DNA from: Glaciecola sp028401415
Lineage (GTDB): Bacteria; Pseudomonadota; Gammaproteobacteria; Enterobacterales; Alteromonadaceae
Direction of reading: 5' to 3'
Assembly (NCBI RefSeq): GCF_028401415.2
Contig: NZ_CP171821.2
Location: 1,736,001-1,800,000 of the forward strand
Length of the DNA stretch: 64,000 nucleotides
Shown here: in pieces, positions 8,285-16,591 of the stretch
How the letters are laid out: every line of letters starts with the position of its first letter
How positions within the stretch are numbered: position 1 is the stretch's first letter
Position numbers and translations under genes: made by a program
Notes under the pieces: generated by a model
The model's database searches: none
What the model was told of the DNA's origin: nothing
Seen by the model: the letters and a program-made list of their open reading frames with translations, nothing else

Positions 8285-11011
8285 ATGCTCAATGAAAACA
8301 CCATAACCACGAAAAAAAGTGCGATTTATGCTGCTTGTGCTTTAGCACTCGCATCAATGTCACCCATTTACGTTAATGCTCAAGAAGAGGATGGTGCTGA
8401 AGACCAAGAGACACCAGAGAACATTATTGTTACGGGTACGCGTATGACCAACCGTTCAGCCGCTGACTCACCCGTTCCGGTTGATGTCATAAGTGGTGAA
8501 GAGTTTCGCCAAAACGCCTCTGCAGACGTTCAAGATATGCTAAGAACCTCGGTTCCCTCATTCGATATAAATACCCAACCGATAAGTGATGCTGCGACCA
8601 TAGTTCGACCTGCTAACCTGCGTGGCTTATCGCCTGATAACGTGCTGGTTTTGGTCAACGGTAAACGTCGACACCGTGGTTCAATCATTTCGTTTCTCGG
8701 CGGAGGTATTTCAGACGGTGCACAAGGCGTAGATATTTCTGCTATTCCGTCTATGGCATTAAAACAAGTTGAAGTGTTGCGAGATGGCGCTTCTTCTCAA
8801 TACGGTTCAGATGCGATTGCTGGCGTGCTTAACTTTATTTTGCGGGATAATGCCGAAGGGCTAGAGTTTCAGGCACGCTATGGTTCCACATATGAAGGTG
8901 ATGGCGATAATTATGTCGTCTCTGCAAACGCGGGGTTCGCGCTTGGTAACGAAGGCTTTGTGAACATCACAGCAGAAATACGTGAAGTTGATGGCACGAT
9001 ACGATCAGTGGTGCGAGACGATGTGGCGTTTCAAATTGAAAATGGCTATACGCCCGTTGCGGATTTCGAGCTTATCAACAGCTACACCAGTGAAGTACCT
9101 CAATATTGGGGCCAGCCCGATGTTGAAGACGATATAAAGCTGTTTATTAATTCAGAGTACGAAATAAACGAATCGGTAGAAGCCTATCTCTTTGGCAACT
9201 ACGCTGAGCGCATGGTTACGGGTGGATTCTTCTATCGCAACGTTGTCGGCGGCCCATCTGGACAGCGTGGCGGCGTATATCGTGGTCCCTTAGTAGATCC
9301 TGCAACCGGTTTTGAAGACCCAAATGGCGTTGCCTCAGTGCTGGTAGGTGATCTTGATGGTTTAGGCGTCGGTGGTTCTTGTATAGCGGGTATTCCACTT
9401 GGTGGTCAAGGCGGTGTTAACCCTGACGCTACTTTACTTGCCCAAGTAGCTGCCGATCCTAACTGTTTCTCGTTTATTGAAACCATCCCCAGTGGGTTTG
9501 TACCCCGTTTTGGTGGCGAAAATGAGGACATGTCTATTACCGTGGGAATTCGTGGCGACCTTAACATCGGAACTGGTCTTTTTTATGATTTCAGCGCTCA
9601 ACAGGGCTCCAACAGAACAGACTTTTTCATCAGAAATACGATTAATGCATCGCTTGGACCTGATTCTCCCAGAGATTTTGTGCCGGGTGGGCAAGAGCAA
9701 ACCGAAACCCTTTTCAATTTGAACTTTGTTTATGCTACCGACGTTGGTTTGTACTCTGATTTGAACATTGCGTTTGGTGCAGAGTATCGCGAAGAAGAGT
9801 TTGACTTATTTGCAGGAGACGCAGCATCTTTTGCGCTGGGACCGTTAGCAAGTCAAGGCTTTGCTTCAAGCTCTAATGGTTTCGGCGGATTTCCCAATAG
9901 CACCTCCGCGTCTCAAGACAGCCAAGCTGTTTACATCGATCTTGAGGCAGACATAACAGAAAGTTTGACCTTACAAGCTGCCGTTAGAGGGGAAGACTTC
10001 AGCGAGTTTGGCAGCACGACTGACTATAAAATAGCTGGTATCTTTCACGTTACAGATGAAGTGCGCATTCGCGGCGCCTACTCAACTGGATTTCATGCGC
10101 CTACTGCTGGACAAGCAAACATCACAAACGTGACTACGCAGAATATTAATGGCACCTTGGTAGACCAAGGTACACTGCCATTGTCGTCCGTCGCCGGGCA
10201 ACTAGCGGCAGATTTTGTAGCGAGCGCGGGTAATGGACGACCTGAATTGGGGCCAGAAGAAGCGGTTAATTTCAGTTTCGGCATTGGTTTTGAAGTAGCA
10301 GGAAGTTCGTGGACCATAGACTATTACAACATCGAACTAACTGACAGAGTAGCATTGGGCGCTAATGTTGATTTTCTGTCTGCATTGAATTTTGCAGGCG
10401 GGCCAGGTTCTGATTTTGCTACCGTCTCGGAGGGTTTAACGATATTGGATGCGCAAGGTATCGTCAATCGACAAGACTTTATTGGATTGGATGACCTATC
10501 TCAGTTCCGGTTTTTTTCTAATAGTTTTGATACGACCACTCAGGGCCTCGATATCGTAGGTAATCTAGACTTCGATTTCATGGGCGGTGAGTCCCGCTTA
10601 ACGATTGCGGCTAACTACAATGAAACTGAAGTCGACGATGTGGGCACAGTCAACCCCATAAGCGACGGGCGAGTGCGCGCAATTGAGGACTTACTCCCAA
10701 ACACGCGAGCTAATGTTTCTTGGTCACATACTGATGGCCCATTCCGTACCTTGCTGAGAGCAAATTATTATGGAGGCTGGGATGACACTGGCAACGGCGT
10801 TGATGATATAAGTGCTGAAGTGCTAATTGATGCGGAATTGGCGTATCAATACTCGGAGCACCTTGAGTTAGTCGTTGGTGTGGATAATTTATTCGATACC
10901 TACCCCGATGAAAACCCAAGCGCTGGAAGCCTCGGTCAGCTCTATTCAGAGGCAAGCCCTTTTGGTTTCAATGGCGGTATGTGGTATTTGCAGGCCAGAG
11001 TAAGCTACTAG
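8285..11011 (+). CDS. TonB-dependent outer-membrane receptor
   Basis: About 908-aa TonB-dependent receptor. A signal peptide (about residues 14-34 from the chosen ATG) is followed by a TonB box-like IIVTGTR segment. The plug domain includes the NLRGLSPDNVLVLVNGKRRH and QVEVLRDGASSQYGSDAIAGVLN signatures, followed by a long beta-barrel that ends in an aromatic residue (ARVSY), as outer-membrane porin barrels do. The frame is open to 8198, but the ATG at 8285 lies after GGGAGAAGG and gives a sensible signal peptide; a GTG at 8276 is an alternative. Ligands in this family include sugars, metal chelates, peptides and purines; the ligand cannot be assigned. It is monocistronic, with a strong terminator just downstream. 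Confidence 0.92.
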   Translation: MLNENTITTKKSAIYAACALALASMSPIYVNAQEEDGAEDQETPENIIVTGTRMTNRSAADSPVPVDVISGEEFRQNASADVQDMLRTSVPSFDINTQPISDAATIVRPANLRGLSPDNVLVLVNGKRRHRGSIISFLGGGISDGAQGVDISAIPSMALKQVEVLRDGASSQYGSDAIAGVLNFILRDNAEGLEFQARYGSTYEGDGDNYVVSANAGFALGNEGFVNITAEIREVDGTIRSVVRDDVAFQIENGYTPVADFELINSYTSEVPQYWGQPDVEDDIKLFINSEYEINESVEAYLFGNYAERMVTGGFFYRNVVGGPSGQRGGVYRGPLVDPATGFEDPNGVASVLVGDLDGLGVGGSCIAGIPLGGQGGVNPDATLLAQVAADPNCFSFIETIPSGFVPRFGGENEDMSITVGIRGDLNIGTGLFYDFSAQQGSNRTDFFIRNTINASLGPDSPRDFVPGGQEQTETLFNLNFVYATDVGLYSDLNIAFGAEYREEEFDLFAGDAASFALGPLASQGFASSSNGFGGFPNSTSASQDSQAVYIDLEADITESLTLQAAVRGEDFSEFGSTTDYKIAGIFHVTDEVRIRGAYSTGFHAPTAGQANITNVTTQNINGTLVDQGTLPLSSVAGQLAADFVASAGNGRPELGPEEAVNFSFGIGFEVAGSSWTIDYYNIELTDRVALGANVDFLSALNFAGGPGSDFATVSEGLTILDAQGIVNRQDFIGLDDLSQFRFFSNSFDTTTQGLDIVGNLDFDFMGGESRLTIAANYNETEVDDVGTVNPISDGRVRAIEDLLPNTRANVSWSHTDGPFRTLLRANYYGGWDDTGNGVDDISAEVLIDAELAYQYSEHLELVVGVDNLFDTYPDENPSAGSLGQLYSEASPFGFNGGMWYLQARVSY

Positions 11012-11040
11012 ATACATCAATTTTTGAGAGCCGTATGACA

Positions 11041-11074
11041 TGAGCCATCTTCTATAAGCAGATGGCTCATTTTT
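11041..11074 (+). terminator. Rho-independent terminator of the TonB receptor gene
   Basis: Perfect 10-bp stem (TGAGCCATCT, 11041-11050, with AGATGGCTCA, 11060-11069) and a 9-nt loop, followed by a T-tract (11070-11074), 30 nt after the receptor stop. Confidence 0.9.
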
Positions 11075-11235
11075 CGTTAAGCTACTCGTTTTAGCATCTA
11101 TTTGTTTGCCATGATGAGAACTCTGGATATGAAATTGCCCAATGACTGTTAAGGACTTTGATTGGGTATTAGAACTTAATCAAGGTAATGCGCTGAACCT
11201 TAAAGAGATGGTGAAGCGACTTGATGTGAGCGCTC

Positions 11236-12999
11236 TTAAGGCGCATCACTCTCTTTTCGATCGTTTTCAAATAGTGTTTGTAATTCCTCTCTACCTTGTG
11301 CGGCGGTTTTGACCAAACCGTCAAACTCCATGTCCTCTTCAATCACTTTGCTCAGCATTTGCTGATCGTGTTGCTCAAAGATGTCTACCATGCTTTCGCT
11401 TTGTCCTTGGGTATAACCATAGGCCTGCAGCACATTTTTACAGGCGCCAATACCCGCGTCAAACATTTCTCTGACGATATGTTTAACGCCTAATTTACCC
11501 AGCTCAGTGGCATGAATTCGGTTGCGGGCGCGCACAATAAGAGATACATGGGGATACTCTTTTAGAATGAGCTTAGTCAGCTTGGTAATTTCTTCTGGAT
11601 TATCGATGGCAATGAGTATTACGCGCGCCTCATCAATTCCAGATTTTTTTAATAAGTCTAACCGTGTTGCATCACCATAGAACACGCGATTGCCAAATTT
11701 CTTTACGAATTCTATATGCTCAGCGTCTTTGTCCATTGCGGTAAAAGCTATGTTGTTGGCTGACAGCACGCGGGCTGTGATTTGCCCGAAACGTCCGAAG
11801 CCAGCGATAATGACTTGAGGCTCATCGCTATCGGCATGCGTATCGTACACTGCAGGGCAGTTTTTAGTGTTGAAAAATAAAGAATGCAAGATCACTAAGG
11901 GCGAAGTGAGTGCCATAGAGATGCCAACAATCAAATTCACCTGCCCCGCAATTTCCGCGCTCAGCACGAAGCTAGATACTGCGAGGGTCATGACTACAAA
12001 AGCAAACTCACCACCTTGGGAAAGCATTAATGCCACTCGCATGGAGTCAGTGTTTGACTGCTTTGTTGCTTTGAGTATTGCAAAAATAATGAGCGCTTTA
12101 ATAAGCACCAATAATATACTCATTCCCACAATAAATAATGGCTCAGCAATCAATAAGCCTAAATCTAAGTTCATTCCAATTGCGATAAAGAAAAGCCCGA
12201 GCAAAAGACCTTTAAATGGCTCAATCTCCGTCTCTAACTGATGTTTAAAACTGCTGTCTGCTAACAAGATGCCTGCAACAAATGCCCCCATGCCCATTGA
12301 CAGGCCCGAAGCAGACATTGCAAGCGCAGTCACTAACACAATAAATAAAGCGGCAGCAGTCATTACCTCTGAGCTGCCATATCTGGCAACAATGCGTAAA
12401 AAGGGATTGATCAAAAAGCGTCCAATAACCAGTACGGCTAATACAGCAAGAATGCTGATATACCAAGCAGGTCCTTCTTCGCTTTGGGTGGGTGCAAATG
12501 ATGCTACGATGAGCAAAATTGGGATGACGGCTACATCTTGCATTAATAGCATCGAAAAACCTTGCTGCCCGGGTGGCGTTTTCAGTATTCGCTGTTCGGT
12601 CATAAGTTGTATGGCGAAGGCGGTGGATGACAACGCGAGGGCAAGGCCGATAGTAATGCTTATGGGAAGCGAGAGGGAAAAGAGTAAGTAACAAATCGCG
12701 CCAATGACCAGGGCACTGACAAAGAGCTGGCTTCCTCCACTAAATAGAATTTGATTGCGCATTTTCCATAAGGTTTTAGGTTCAAGCTCTAGACCTATTA
12801 CAAACAACAAAAGCACTACGCCAAGCTCAGCAAAGTGCAAAATGGTATAAGGGTCGTCAATAAAATTAAGCGCAGATGGGCCAATGATAATACCGGCAAT
12901 TAAATAACCCAGGATACTGCCCAGCTTCAAACGTTTAAAAAGCGGCACCGCAATCAACGTAGCCCCTAAGAAAATAGCAACCGACCCTAGCAAACTCAT
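11236..12999 (-). CDS. Kef-type cation:proton antiporter (CPA2) with TrkA-N domain
   Basis: 587-aa inner-membrane antiporter. Residues about 1-375 contain 12-13 hydrophobic segments with CPA2 landmarks (LLFVIGLELEP, ALSSTAFAIQL, SQGGEFAFV). A cytosolic TrkA-N/RCK nucleotide-binding domain follows, with the Rossmann motif GFGRFGQ at about residue 395 and YGDATR further on. The order matches KefB/KefC glutathione-gated K+ efflux systems, though no KefF/KefG ancillary flavoprotein gene is adjacent. A short acidic tail follows. The upstream region holds a long palindromic element and the end of the bufferin operon. Confidence 0.9.
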   Translation of the reverse strand: MSLLGSVAIFLGATLIAVPLFKRLKLGSILGYLIAGIIIGPSALNFIDDPYTILHFAELGVVLLLFVIGLELEPKTLWKMRNQILFSGGSQLFVSALVIGAICYLLFSLSLPISITIGLALALSSTAFAIQLMTEQRILKTPPGQQGFSMLLMQDVAVIPILLIVASFAPTQSEEGPAWYISILAVLAVLVIGRFLINPFLRIVARYGSSEVMTAAALFIVLVTALAMSASGLSMGMGAFVAGILLADSSFKHQLETEIEPFKGLLLGLFFIAIGMNLDLGLLIAEPLFIVGMSILLVLIKALIIFAILKATKQSNTDSMRVALMLSQGGEFAFVVMTLAVSSFVLSAEIAGQVNLIVGISMALTSPLVILHSLFFNTKNCPAVYDTHADSDEPQVIIAGFGRFGQITARVLSANNIAFTAMDKDAEHIEFVKKFGNRVFYGDATRLDLLKKSGIDEARVILIAIDNPEEITKLTKLILKEYPHVSLIVRARNRIHATELGKLGVKHIVREMFDAGIGACKNVLQAYGYTQGQSESMVDIFEQHDQQMLSKVIEEDMEFDGLVKTAAQGREELQTLFENDRKESDAP

Positions 13000-13120
13000 T
13001 CGTATAAAATTCCTAATTCGTCTTTGCTAGCAGTGTAGTCTGATTTTAAATAATTGTCTTTGCAGAATATTGCTGTGATGATTGTTTGGAAAGTGAAGTA
13101 TAGAAGTTTGGTTTCAGTAA

Positions 13121-13252
13121 GATTGACAGTTAATTAGAGGGGAAGTTTCGCGTTTGAAAACCGCTGTGCACCCGTCCTTGGGCGCTCGGCGAAATCGTCC
13201 GTGATTTCGACGTTTTCAAACGCGAAACTTCCCCTCTAATTAACTGTCAATC
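13121..13252. repeat. 132-bp element with perfect 41-bp inverted arms
   Basis: The left arm (13121-13161) is exactly the reverse complement of the right arm (13212-13252), 41 of 41 positions. The 50-bp centre is more GC-rich and holds a smaller hairpin, CGAAATC (13190-13196) with GATTTCG (13203-13209). No reading frame is present. It sits between the end of the bufferin operon and the Kef gene. It resembles a miniature inverted-repeat or REP/BIME-like mobile element. No flanking target duplication is evident to me. Confidence 0.85.
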
Positions 13253-13287
13253 CCCACCATCATTTGATGTTTTAAGCTAGAAAAATA

Positions 13288-13308
13288 ACCGCTCTTTGGC
13301 AGAGCGGT
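13288..13308 (-). terminator. Terminator of the bufferin operon
   Basis: ACCGCTC (13288-13294) and GAGCGGT (13302-13308) form a perfect 7-bp stem with a 7-nt loop. Read on the minus strand, the stem is followed by TTATTTTTC, a typical rho-independent terminator 7 nt after the doxX-like stop. Confidence 0.85.
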
Positions 13309-13315
13309 ATGAGGC

Positions 13316-13747
13316 CTATTTAATTTTTAAGAACTTATCTGCGCCGAGTTTCCCTGCACCCCAAATAATATTTGCGATGAGCATGAGTCCCCAAACGTAG
13401 TGAAGATATAAGGCTGCTGCTGGAATGTCTTCTAAGCTAATAACCGCTACGTAGTTTACGATGAAAAGGCCAATCGCTGCTTTTCGCGTGAATAAACCTA
13501 ATGCTAATAGTACGGGAAGAATAAGCTCACCCGCTGTGGCCAAATATGCGGCGCTTACATGGTCTAATACGGGAACGGCATATTCGTATTCAAAAAGTAG
13601 AAGGGTTGATTCCCAATCGTTAAGCTTAGTTAAACCTGATTTGAAAAACACCCATGCAACGTAAAGTCGCGCAGCAAGCAATGCTGGGATATCAAGATGG
13701 TTTAGAAGTCCGAAGGTGCGATTGTACAACTCAATGAGTTTTTTCAT
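13316..13747 (-). CDS. DoxX-family membrane protein of bufferin cluster
   Basis: 143-aa membrane protein with four hydrophobic helices and the DoxX-family pattern (RLYVAWVFFKSGLTKLNDW near residue 27, then GELILPVLLALGLF and YLHYVWGL). It is the last gene of a four-gene minus-strand operon after DUF2282, DUF692 and DUF2063 genes, a conserved order in proteobacterial bufferin loci. DoxX proteins are proposed to take part in redox reactions at the membrane; the exact step in bufferin function is not settled. It starts 30 nt after the DUF2063 gene and is followed by a strong terminator. Confidence 0.85.
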   Translation of the reverse strand: MKKLIELYNRTFGLLNHLDIPALLAARLYVAWVFFKSGLTKLNDWESTLLLFEYEYAVPVLDHVSAAYLATAGELILPVLLALGLFTRKAAIGLFIVNYVAVISLEDIPAAALYLHYVWGLMLIANIIWGAGKLGADKFLKIK

Positions 13748-13777
13748 GTCAGTATTCCATTTGTTTGTGTTTCAATT

Positions 13778-14551
13778 TTATTGGGTTGAGTGCACACCAA
13801 AAATGCGTTTTTCTTGTATTTGTTCTGTTAACCATGGCTCTAATGCCTCTGGTTGTTGTTCAAAATGCTCAAGTACGCTGGCGATGCTGTCTCTGCTATT
13901 TAATTGCTCAAATGCTGTTTGATTAATGTCACTTAAACTAAGCAATTTCGCTTTATAGTCAGGGCGCCACAGCATAATAGACCGAGCACGGTCGGAATTT
14001 ATTGCATCGCTTATGGAATTATTTAGTTTTTGCATGAATGCTTCTCGCTCGGCTCCCTGTTCATGTAGGCTTGGCGTATTTGCAAAGTGATAGAAAAGTT
14101 CGACCGGAAATAAGAATTTGGCAATTGAAAAGCCGGGCGCTAAGGTAAATTTAAGCTCGCTGTGAGGGCGCTCGTTAAGCAAATTGAATGACTGAGCATC
14201 AAAGGCGACGTCTTTTTCACGCTCTATTGTGCCCATTCGCCAGTCCAGTTCAGCGACTTCAGTTAAATATGGCATGCTATCAATACCGGGAGTTTGCATA
14301 ATAAATGGCGCAAACTCTTCGCCAAAATCAGCCCAATCAAATTGGGCTTTAGGGTGAGCGAGTAAAAAAGCGCGCGCTAATCCTCTAAAATCGGCCTCAT
14401 CTAATAAAAAATGTACAGTCGGAAATGAAATAGACATCGCGCGAATGCCATTTTCGATGAAGTTATTGTGGTAGACCTGCACACCGTTTAGCTCATGGCT
14501 CGCCGAATTAGCACTGAAGATGTTTTTAATTAATTTTTGTTGATAGTTCAA
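13778..14551 (-). CDS. bufC: BufC-like DUF2063 protein (MbnC-type partner)
   Basis: 257-aa protein with the DUF2063 (HvfC/BufC, MbnC-related) N-terminal domain: the pattern with VYHNNFIENGIRAMSISFPTV, FRGLARAFLLAHP and the W-x-x-FG-E-E-FAPF segment within residues 25-110 is characteristic. In characterised systems this protein forms a heterodimer with the DUF692 iron enzyme and recruits the precursor peptide. It lies 24 nt after the DUF692 gene and 30 nt before the doxX-like gene. The C-terminal half is less conserved. Confidence 0.85.
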   Translation of the reverse strand: MNYQQKLIKNIFSANSASHELNGVQVYHNNFIENGIRAMSISFPTVHFLLDEADFRGLARAFLLAHPKAQFDWADFGEEFAPFIMQTPGIDSMPYLTEVAELDWRMGTIEREKDVAFDAQSFNLLNERPHSELKFTLAPGFSIAKFLFPVELFYHFANTPSLHEQGAEREAFMQKLNNSISDAINSDRARSIMLWRPDYKAKLLSLSDINQTAFEQLNSRDSIASVLEHFEQQPEALEPWLTEQIQEKRIFGVHSTQ

Positions 14552-14575
14552 GCGCGTTCCCTCTTTGCTTATGAC

Positions 14576-15490
14576 TTAAGATGGGCGTTTTGCCTGCGCT
14601 AAGAGCTGTCGGGCTTTTGCGCCTTGCTGTACAAGCACTTCCCAAGTGGGCAAGTTCGTATCCCATTCAACCAGTGTGGGCGTAGAACTAAATCGCTTTA
14701 CTGCATGCTTATAAATCTGCCAGCACTGCTCTGACACTGCTTGTCCATGATCATCAATGATGAACCCGGCAACCTGCTGCTCACTAAATCCAGCTAAATG
14801 AATCTCGCCCACTAGTTCAGGCGGGATCTCGTCGATAAGCGCTGCAACATGCTCTAGCACGTTTTGCGTGCCTTGATTGAGTGCGTTCACAATTAAGTTA
14901 TTCAAATCTAGCAACAAGCCGCAGCCAGCGTGCTTACACATGGCAATCAGAAACTCCGTCTCTCGCATCTCATCAAGCGCTTGAGCTTCCATGTCAGATG
15001 GTTTGATGTAGGCAGACAGATTCTCAATAAGGATTGGGCGTTTAATGGCGTCTTGGAGCTGCTGAATATTGTCAGATATTGCGTTTAAAGAAAGCTGATT
15101 ATAAGCAATTGGAAGCAAGTCGCCAGAATGGTAAATCTGTCCATCTATATTGGCCCTGTTAAAGCAAAGATGCTCGGAGACCATTAAGGGGTCAGTGCGC
15201 TCAACTAAGTCAGAAAAAAGCGTTAACTGATCCTTTGGCAAACGTAACTGAGAACCCAACCCAAGTGAAGTACCATGAACACTGACGTCGTATTTTTCTC
15301 TCACATCGTAGAGCAATTCGCGCGTAATACCTCCTTTGGCGTAAAAATTCTCAGCGTGGATCTCAACAAAATCGATGGGATGAGTAGAATGGTCGTGCGC
15401 TAAGGCATCGTCGTAATGTAAATGACGAAGCCCGACACCAACTAATGGTCCGGGCTTCAATATTTGCGTTTCAGCAGAAGATGATTGCAT
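14576..15490 (-). CDS. bufB: BufB-like DUF692 multinuclear iron oxidase
   Basis: 304-aa TIM-barrel protein of the DUF692 (MbnB/BufB/HvfB) family. In known members two or three iron atoms drive oxidation of cysteines in a ribosomal peptide. The expected metal-ligand segments are present: GLRHLHYDD, EIHAENF, VHGTSLGLG, SEHLCF, ENLSAY, DLNN, EIHLAGF and DDHG. The frame is open up to 15562, but that would overlap the bufA gene. The ATG at 15490 falls 4 nt after the bufA stop and gives the usual family length, so I chose it. It is followed by the DUF2063 partner gene. Its substrate is presumably the neighbouring DUF2282 peptide. Confidence 0.88.
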   Translation of the reverse strand: MQSSSAETQILKPGPLVGVGLRHLHYDDALAHDHSTHPIDFVEIHAENFYAKGGITRELLYDVREKYDVSVHGTSLGLGSQLRLPKDQLTLFSDLVERTDPLMVSEHLCFNRANIDGQIYHSGDLLPIAYNQLSLNAISDNIQQLQDAIKRPILIENLSAYIKPSDMEAQALDEMRETEFLIAMCKHAGCGLLLDLNNLIVNALNQGTQNVLEHVAALIDEIPPELVGEIHLAGFSEQQVAGFIIDDHGQAVSEQCWQIYKHAVKRFSSTPTLVEWDTNLPTWEVLVQQGAKARQLLAQAKRPS

Positions 15491-15494
15491 CAAC

Positions 15495-15791
15495 TTAGCT
15501 GTTTTTGTTAGCCTGCATTTTTTCGTAAATCTCTTTGGCTTCTTTACGGCTATAGCCACCAAGGTCTTTACATGTGCCGCCTGGAACTAGGCGCCATTCA
15601 CCAATATCGTTATCTACAGTAGACTGACCCGCACAGCTGTGTGTACCTGCTAAATTACCACAGTCGTTTTGACCTGCTGGTGAGATGCCGTAGCACTTTT
15701 CTTTTTTCTTACTTGCTGCTTCAACAGAGTCAGCAACACCCATGGTCATTACAGTAGCAATAGCGGCAGCAACAGCGATATTCGTTTTCAT
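15495..15791 (-). CDS. bufA: BufA-like DUF2282 bufferin precursor peptide
   Basis: 98-aa precursor with a Sec-type signal peptide (basic start, hydrophobic core, cleavage likely after VEA at about residue 25) and four cysteines in the mature part (KCYG, DCGN, SCAG, TCKD). This is the DUF2282 (BufA1) pattern. In characterised bufferins the cysteines in EGKCYG/CAG/CK-type motifs are converted to thiooxazoles by BufB/BufC, and the exported peptide binds copper or other metals. Here the first motif reads KEKCYG. The gene has a strong ribosome-binding site (AAGGAAAT) and heads the operon. The YHS-domain lipoprotein upstream fits a metal-homeostasis context. Confidence 0.88.
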   Translation of the reverse strand: MKTNIAVAAAIATVMTMGVADSVEAASKKKEKCYGISPAGQNDCGNLAGTHSCAGQSTVDNDIGEWRLVPGGTCKDLGGYSRKEAKEIYEKMQANKNS

Positions 15792-15908
15792 AGTGATTTC
15801 CTTTGTTTAAATTTTAGCACCTAACATTTGTTCGTATTTATCAGGGCTGTTTAAGTAATAAAATAGTCAGTTAATGATGTTTATTTAGCTTGGTTATTTA
15901 ATTAAACC

Positions 15909-15933
15909 GGTGAAAGCATCGATTTCTTTCACC
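15909..15933 (-). terminator. Hairpin terminator after the YHS gene
   Basis: GGTGAAAG (15909-15916) and CTTTCACC (15926-15933) form an 8-bp stem. On the minus strand it lies just after the YHS gene and is followed by a short T-rich run. On the plus strand it is followed by CGTTTTT, so it may work both ways. Confidence 0.65.
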
Positions 15934-15954
15934 CGTTTTTCATTTTTTTAAAAC

Positions 15955-16446
15955 TTACAGCTCTGCAATCGACTTGTTCTCAATATCTAACCAAATGTCA
16001 TTGCCAGTTTCAATATTTCCCGTGCGGTCTTTATCCCATACTCGTTGTGCACCAGCGTTGAGATTAAGATACAGCTTTCCGTCAACTACTGCCCATGCAG
16101 TCGGATCTACATCATACTTCTTTTCTTGCGTAACACCAAAAGCACAGTATCCGCCGTATTGAGGTGCGTAGTTATCAGGTGCGCTTTCAAACAATGATTG
16201 GTTCTCTTCGCTGGCAAAGTAATACGTTGCACCGTTATGTTTTGCTGAGTATTGCTGTGAACCTTTAGTGGGTTCAGACACTGTAAAATACGCCACCGGA
16301 TCGTAGCCTTTTATGGCAACGCCGCTTTCATCTACATTTACCGCTTCAAGTGATGAGTTAGATTGACTGGGGATTAGCCCGCAAGATGTAAGCACAAACG
16401 CTATGAATAATGTAGCGATAGTGAGTTTTTTTGACGGTAAAGACAT
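15955..16446 (-). CDS. YHS-domain lipoprotein
   Basis: 163-aa predicted lipoprotein: a hydrophobic segment ends in the lipobox TSCG (cysteine at about residue 22). Residues about 45-105 match the YHS domain, with GYDPVAYF, the HNGATYYFASEENQSLFESAP segment and YGGYCAFGV. YHS domains often bind or sense metals, and the lone Cys in GGYCAFG is the usual conserved position. It lies upstream of and in the same direction as the bufferin operon, separated by a terminator, so it is probably a separate transcript. A role in periplasmic metal handling is inferred from context only. Confidence 0.8.
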   Translation of the reverse strand: MSLPSKKLTIATLFIAFVLTSCGLIPSQSNSSLEAVNVDESGVAIKGYDPVAYFTVSEPTKGSQQYSAKHNGATYYFASEENQSLFESAPDNYAPQYGGYCAFGVTQEKKYDVDPTAWAVVDGKLYLNLNAGAQRVWDKDRTGNIETGNDIWLDIENKSIAEL

Positions 16447-16591
16447 GTAAGTAGCTCCATTTTGGTTAAGTTGGTATCTCGATAATTCGCTTTGCCAATT
16501 GGGCGTTTGATTACCGAGTCACTAATAAGACCTGAGCAGCTTATGAACACTTTCACTTTTTTTAAAAAAACTTCTCGGATATCGCCTCAAG

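Noticed and set aside
11142..11312. 56-aa frame (MTVKDFDWVLELNQG...) after the TonB receptor
   Set aside because: It overlaps the antisense end of the Kef gene, has no ribosome-binding site and its second half is a mirror of Kef coding sequence. It may be a gene fragment at most.
11867..12241. 124-aa and 140-aa frames opposite the Kef gene
   Set aside because: Antisense shadows of a membrane protein gene with low-complexity composition.
13121..13252. Integron attC site or CRISPR unit
   Set aside because: The arms are 41 bp and perfect, without attC R'/R'' core motifs, and there is no repeated unit.
14576..15562. Longer start for bufB at 15562
   Set aside because: It would overlap bufA by 68 nt and add a basic tail not expected in the family; 15490 is better.
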